Source of the DNA: Gracilaria domingensis
Taxonomy: Eukaryota > Rhodophyta > Florideophyceae > Gracilariales > Gracilariaceae
Assembly (NCBI GenBank): GCA_022539475.1
Contig: VCMS01000093.1
Span: 1-64,000 of the forward strand
DNA: 64,000 nt
Direction of reading: 5' to 3'
The notes under the pieces were generated by a model. It saw nothing but the letters and a program-made list of their open reading frames with translations, searched no databases and was not told where the DNA came from. Position numbers and translations under genes: made by a program. This document shows, piece by piece, positions 61,419 to 64,000 of this stretch. How positions within the stretch are numbered: position 1 is the stretch's first letter; the number at the start of each line of letters is the position of its first letter.

Positions 61419-62086
61419 GGAGGCGGGGGGGAGGTGCAGGGGGAGCGTGTGGGGCGGCGAGGAGTGCGCGGGCAGGGGGGGCGGCGGAGCGGCGACGGGG
61501 GCCGGGGGCGGGAGGGTGACGGGCGGGGGGGGGAGGGGAAGTCGGGGCGGTTGAGATGCATGGCTGTGGGGGGGGTGGGGGGGTGGGAAGTGATCGGGGG
61601 GGGGGGGGGGGTTGGGGCGCGGGGTGGGGGCGGTCGCGAAGGAGGAGGGCGCAAGTCGGGGACGGAGGGTGCGGGTGGGTTTGATGAGGGGGTGGATGGG
61701 GTGGGGTCGGGCGCGGCGGAGGGGTGGGGAGGATGGGAACGGGGTGTGAGGGGGGTGGGTGGGGTGGGGTGGTGGTGGCGCGAAGCTGTTTGGGGGGGGG
61801 GGGGGGGGGGGGAGGAGCGGGTAGAGGAGCGGGCGCGGCGGATGAACTGGGGAGGCCGCGCAAGTCCCGGAGGCGCGCCGGGGCGGGCGGGCGGAATATA
61901 TGGGCGGGGGGCGGGGGGCGGGCTGTTGGGGGCGGGCGCGCGCGGGCGGGCGGGCGCTCGAGGCGAATCTCGCTAAGGCGCGCGGGGGCGCAGCGCGGCG
62001 CGGCCCGGCAGAAGCGATTGCGCGCGGGTCGTCGGCGCGCGCGCGCTGCCACGCGCAGCACGTCAGCAGCGGGCGCGCGCGCGCGC

Positions 62087-62120
<34 letters not shown>

Positions 62121-62207
62121 GCGGCGCGCGGCGCGCGGCGCAGCACGTGCGCGGCGCGGCGCGCGCCAGCGCGCGGCGCGCCTGCGCCGGCGGCGCGTAA
62201 TTGGTAA
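61419..62207. other. G-run-rich upstream region of the SAP-like gene
   Basis: Long G-runs on plus, including 61596-61611 (16) and 61792-61812 (21), with many shorter ones. They are poly-C on the sense strand of the minus-strand gene. The right part is GCGC-rich with GGC repeats (about 62088-62118). Long frames on both strands here are compositional. Confidence 0.5.
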
Positions 62208-63186
62208 TTAGCGGCGCGCGCGCGCGGCGACGGCGGCCAGCCGCGCGGCCACCGCGCGCACGTGCGTGGCGTTGGCGGCGCGCGCGTCGGCCAGCGCCAT
62301 GAGCGGCGCGTCGGCGCGGCGGAACTTGCGGATGAACAGGTTGCGCGCGGCCAGCAGCGCGGCGCGCTGCGGCGGGTACGGCGGGCGCGCCGCCGCGTCG
62401 CCGTCCACCCAGCGCGGGTGCTGCGCGCGGCGGCCGCGCGCCCACAGCACGGAGCGCAGCGCGTGCGGCGCGACGCGGCGGCGCAGCGCCGGGTGCGCGG
62501 TGGCCAGCGTGGCGAAGAAGTGCTCGGCGGCGTCGGCCGACACGGCGAACGCGGCCAGCAGCCGGCGCGCCAGCGGCGCGGCCGTGGCGACGGCGCACAG
62601 CCGGCGCGACGCCACCATCCACGCCTCGCCCGACGCGTACGGCAGCCGGCGCCAGCGCGCGGCCGGGCTCACCGCGCCGCGCAGCGCGCGCAGCGGCGCG
62701 GCGGCGGCGGCGGCGTCGAACGACAGCGCCGGGTCGAAGTGCAGGCGGTGCAGGCGCGCGGCGCGCGTGCGCGCCCACGACGCGCGCGCGCTCAGCGTGA
62801 GGAACGACAGCTGGCGCGGCGCGAACGGCGCCAGCGCGCGGCGCATGGCGCGCGGGCGCAGCAGCGGGTAGTCGGCGGCGCTGAGGTTGATGAGGAAGCG
62901 CCAGCGGCGGCGGCGCGCCAGCAGCAGCTGCATGGCGTCCAGCGTGTTGAGCACCATGGAGATGCCGCGGTACGTCACGGGCTGCGCGCGCATGAACAGC
63001 ACGTTGCGCGCGTAGCGCGCGTTGCGCGCCAGCAGCGCGGCGCGCGCGCCGCGCCGCGCCGCGCGCGGCACCTTGGCGTCGATGTGCACGGCGTAGACGT
63101 TGCGCGCGTGGTGGATGCGCGACAGCAGCCGCGGCAGCAGCGCCAGATTGGCGTTGCTCACCTGGATGAAGAACGCCAGGTCCGTC

Positions 63187-63218
<32 letters not shown>

Positions 63219-63329
63219 AGGTGCGGCCGCCGCCGCCGCCGTTGGCGGCCGCAGCAGCGCCAGCAGCAGGAGCGCGGCCGTCGCCGTCGCCGTCGCCTTC
63301 GCGGTCGCGGTCGCGGTGGCAGTCGCCAT
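62208..63329 (-). CDS. GT14 (core-2/I-branching type) glycosyltransferase
   Basis: 373 residues from ATG 63329. The N-terminus is a Thr/Ala repeat leading into a hydrophobic signal anchor (ALLLLALL), then an Ala-rich stem. The GT14 Branch domain follows: DLAFFIQVSNAN, HHARNVYAVHIDAKV, GISMVLNTLDAMQLLL, WRFLINLSAADYPLL, SGEAWMVASRRLC, and AEHFFATL with the conserved acidic residue. Such Golgi enzymes transfer GlcNAc, xylose or GlcA; in plants they act on arabinogalactan proteins. The donor sugar cannot be told from sequence. Codons are almost exclusively G/C-ending, and the conserved blocks are embedded in Arg/Ala-rich sequence. Confidence 0.85.
63188..63217. repeat. (CTG)10 / (CAG)10 triplet repeat within GT14 stem
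   Basis: Ten pure CTG units on plus, read as GCA (Ala) codons in the minus-strand gene, followed by imperfect GCC Ala codons. Candidate length polymorphism. Confidence 0.85.
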
Positions 63330-63527
63330 GGTGGTGGTGGAGGGGGGGAGGAGCAGCGCAGCCGCGGCGGCGCGGCGCTTTAAAGAGCGCGCGAGATGCA
63401 GAGCGCGCGAGCGCGCGGGCGCGAGCGCGTCCGTCTGTCGGCCGTTGCGCGTCACGTGCGGCCGAACGGCGCGCGGCGGCGGCTCGACGCGCGGCGCGCA
63501 TTGGCTGTATGCCGCGCGCGCGCCGCG

Positions 63528-64000
63528 TCACGCGCGCGCGCCGCTGCTGCCGCTGCTGTGCGACGCGGTGGCGGTGAGCAGCGACTCGCCGCGCGAGCCG
63601 CGCGCGTCCTCCAGCGAGCCGATGGAGCCCGTCTCGCCGCGCGCCGCGAACAGCGCGCCGCGCGCCGCCGCCGCCGCCGCGCCCACCGTCTCGTCCGACC
63701 CGCTGTCGCCCGCCGCCGCGCCGCCGCCGCGCCGCCGCCGCCGCCGCCGCCGCGCGCGCGCGCGCGCCAGCAGCAGCAGCGCCGTGGCCGCGGCCGCGGC
63801 GCACAGCGCCGCGCCCGCCAACGGCAGCCACAGCGCCAGCCGCGCGCGCCCGTCCCCCACGCCCGCGGCGCGGTCGCGCAGGCACGCGGCCAGCCGCGAC
63901 TCGTTCACGCGCAGCCGCAGCCGCACGGGCAGCGCGCGCTGCACCACGGCGCTCACGCGCGCGCGCGCGCCGTCAAACTCAAACTCCAACTCGCCGCCCG
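63528..64000 (-). CDS. C-terminal part of a single-pass membrane protein (5' end outside window)
   Basis: About 156 residues visible, open to the window end and therefore lacking its start. A probable lumenal/extracellular segment (about 50 residues) is followed by a transmembrane helix (LWLPLAGAALCAAAAATALLLL), an Arg-rich stop-transfer run (RARARRRRRRRR) and a Gly/Ala/Ser-rich tail with acidic spots (DSGSDETVG, GSIGSLEDARGS). Topology suggests type I. No family can be named from this part. Codons are G/C-ending throughout, like the neighbours. Confidence 0.6.
   Translation of the reverse strand, partial: GGELEFEFDGARARVSAVVQRALPVRLRLRVNESRLAACLRDRAAGVGDGRARLALWLPLAGAALCAAAAATALLLLARARARRRRRRRRGGGAAAGDSGSDETVGAAAAAARGALFAARGETGSIGSLEDARGSRGESLLTATASHSSGSSGARA

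Noticed and set aside
59907..61976. Long plus-strand frame (689 residues) opposite the SAP-like gene
   Set aside because: Its translation is almost only Arg/Gly/Val/Ala/His dictated by GC-rich antisense sequence. No domain, while the minus strand carries a recognisable SAP-like motif.
61177..63885. Very long minus-strand frame (902 residues) across GT14 and the SAP-like gene
   Set aside because: Arg/Ala/Pro repeats caused by extreme GC. It overlaps the true GT14 frame in another phase and shows no family.
1..64000. CRISPR arrays, prokaryotic operons or phage modules
   Set aside because: No regularly spaced repeats, ribosome-binding sites or prokaryotic gene clusters; all identified genes are eukaryotic.

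Overview
The window is nuclear DNA of an intron-poor eukaryote. It carries eukaryotic ribosomal proteins (uS12/RPS23, eL6/RPL6), a spindle-checkpoint MAD2, a TREX-2 subunit, MRE11, long-form tRNase Z, an Uso1/p115 tether and an ER-anchored E2. Most genes are single open frames. The two spliced genes I can reconstruct have short introns (57 or 75 nt, and 95 nt) with GT..AG ends and CTAAC-type branch sites. A compact algal genome, possibly a red alga, fits, but nothing here proves the lineage.

Layout. 1-11556: a minus-strand Ty3/gypsy chromovirus with Gag, protease, RT-RNase H, integrase and chromodomain. Its 3' LTR is cut by the window start and its reading frame is broken many times. 11557-12440: the remains of another element. 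12441-15307: AT-rich, with no convincing gene. 15308-25682 (+): a secreted DUF5060-type glycosidase and a giant Uso1. 25790-31569: MAD2 (-), an F-box protein (+), a MED30-like protein (+) and tRNase Z (-), the first three with GC-rich 5' ends. 32428-34908: MRE11 (-). 37467-48600: a C2H2 protein, RPS23, RPL6, a UBE2J-type E2, an LKB1-like kinase, an unknown coiled-coil protein and PCID2/Thp1. 51319-57462: a LYAR-type nucleolar protein, a gene with a duplicated unusual zinc motif, and a membrane-anchored GH35 beta-galactosidase. 58049-64000: a block of extreme GC with a dual-specificity-phosphatase-like protein, a low-complexity SAP-like protein, a GT14 glycosyltransferase and the C-terminal end of a membrane protein, all on minus.

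The genes are mostly unrelated housekeeping functions, with no operon-like logic. Broad themes are genome maintenance and the cell cycle (MRE11, MAD2), RNA processing and export (tRNase Z, PCID2, LYAR), the secretory pathway (Uso1, UBE2J, GH35, GT14) and energy signalling (LKB1-like).

The observations most worth a second look are: poly-C tracts on the sense strand upstream of at least six start codons; a duplicated C-x2-C-x11-H-x3-C motif interrupted by an intron; a perfect 49-bp palindrome; an Uso1 of about 2530 residues; an LKB1-like kinase ending in a CaaX-like tetrapeptide; and LTR copies that differ mainly by one-base indels, which suggests part of the retroelement's damage is sequencing error.
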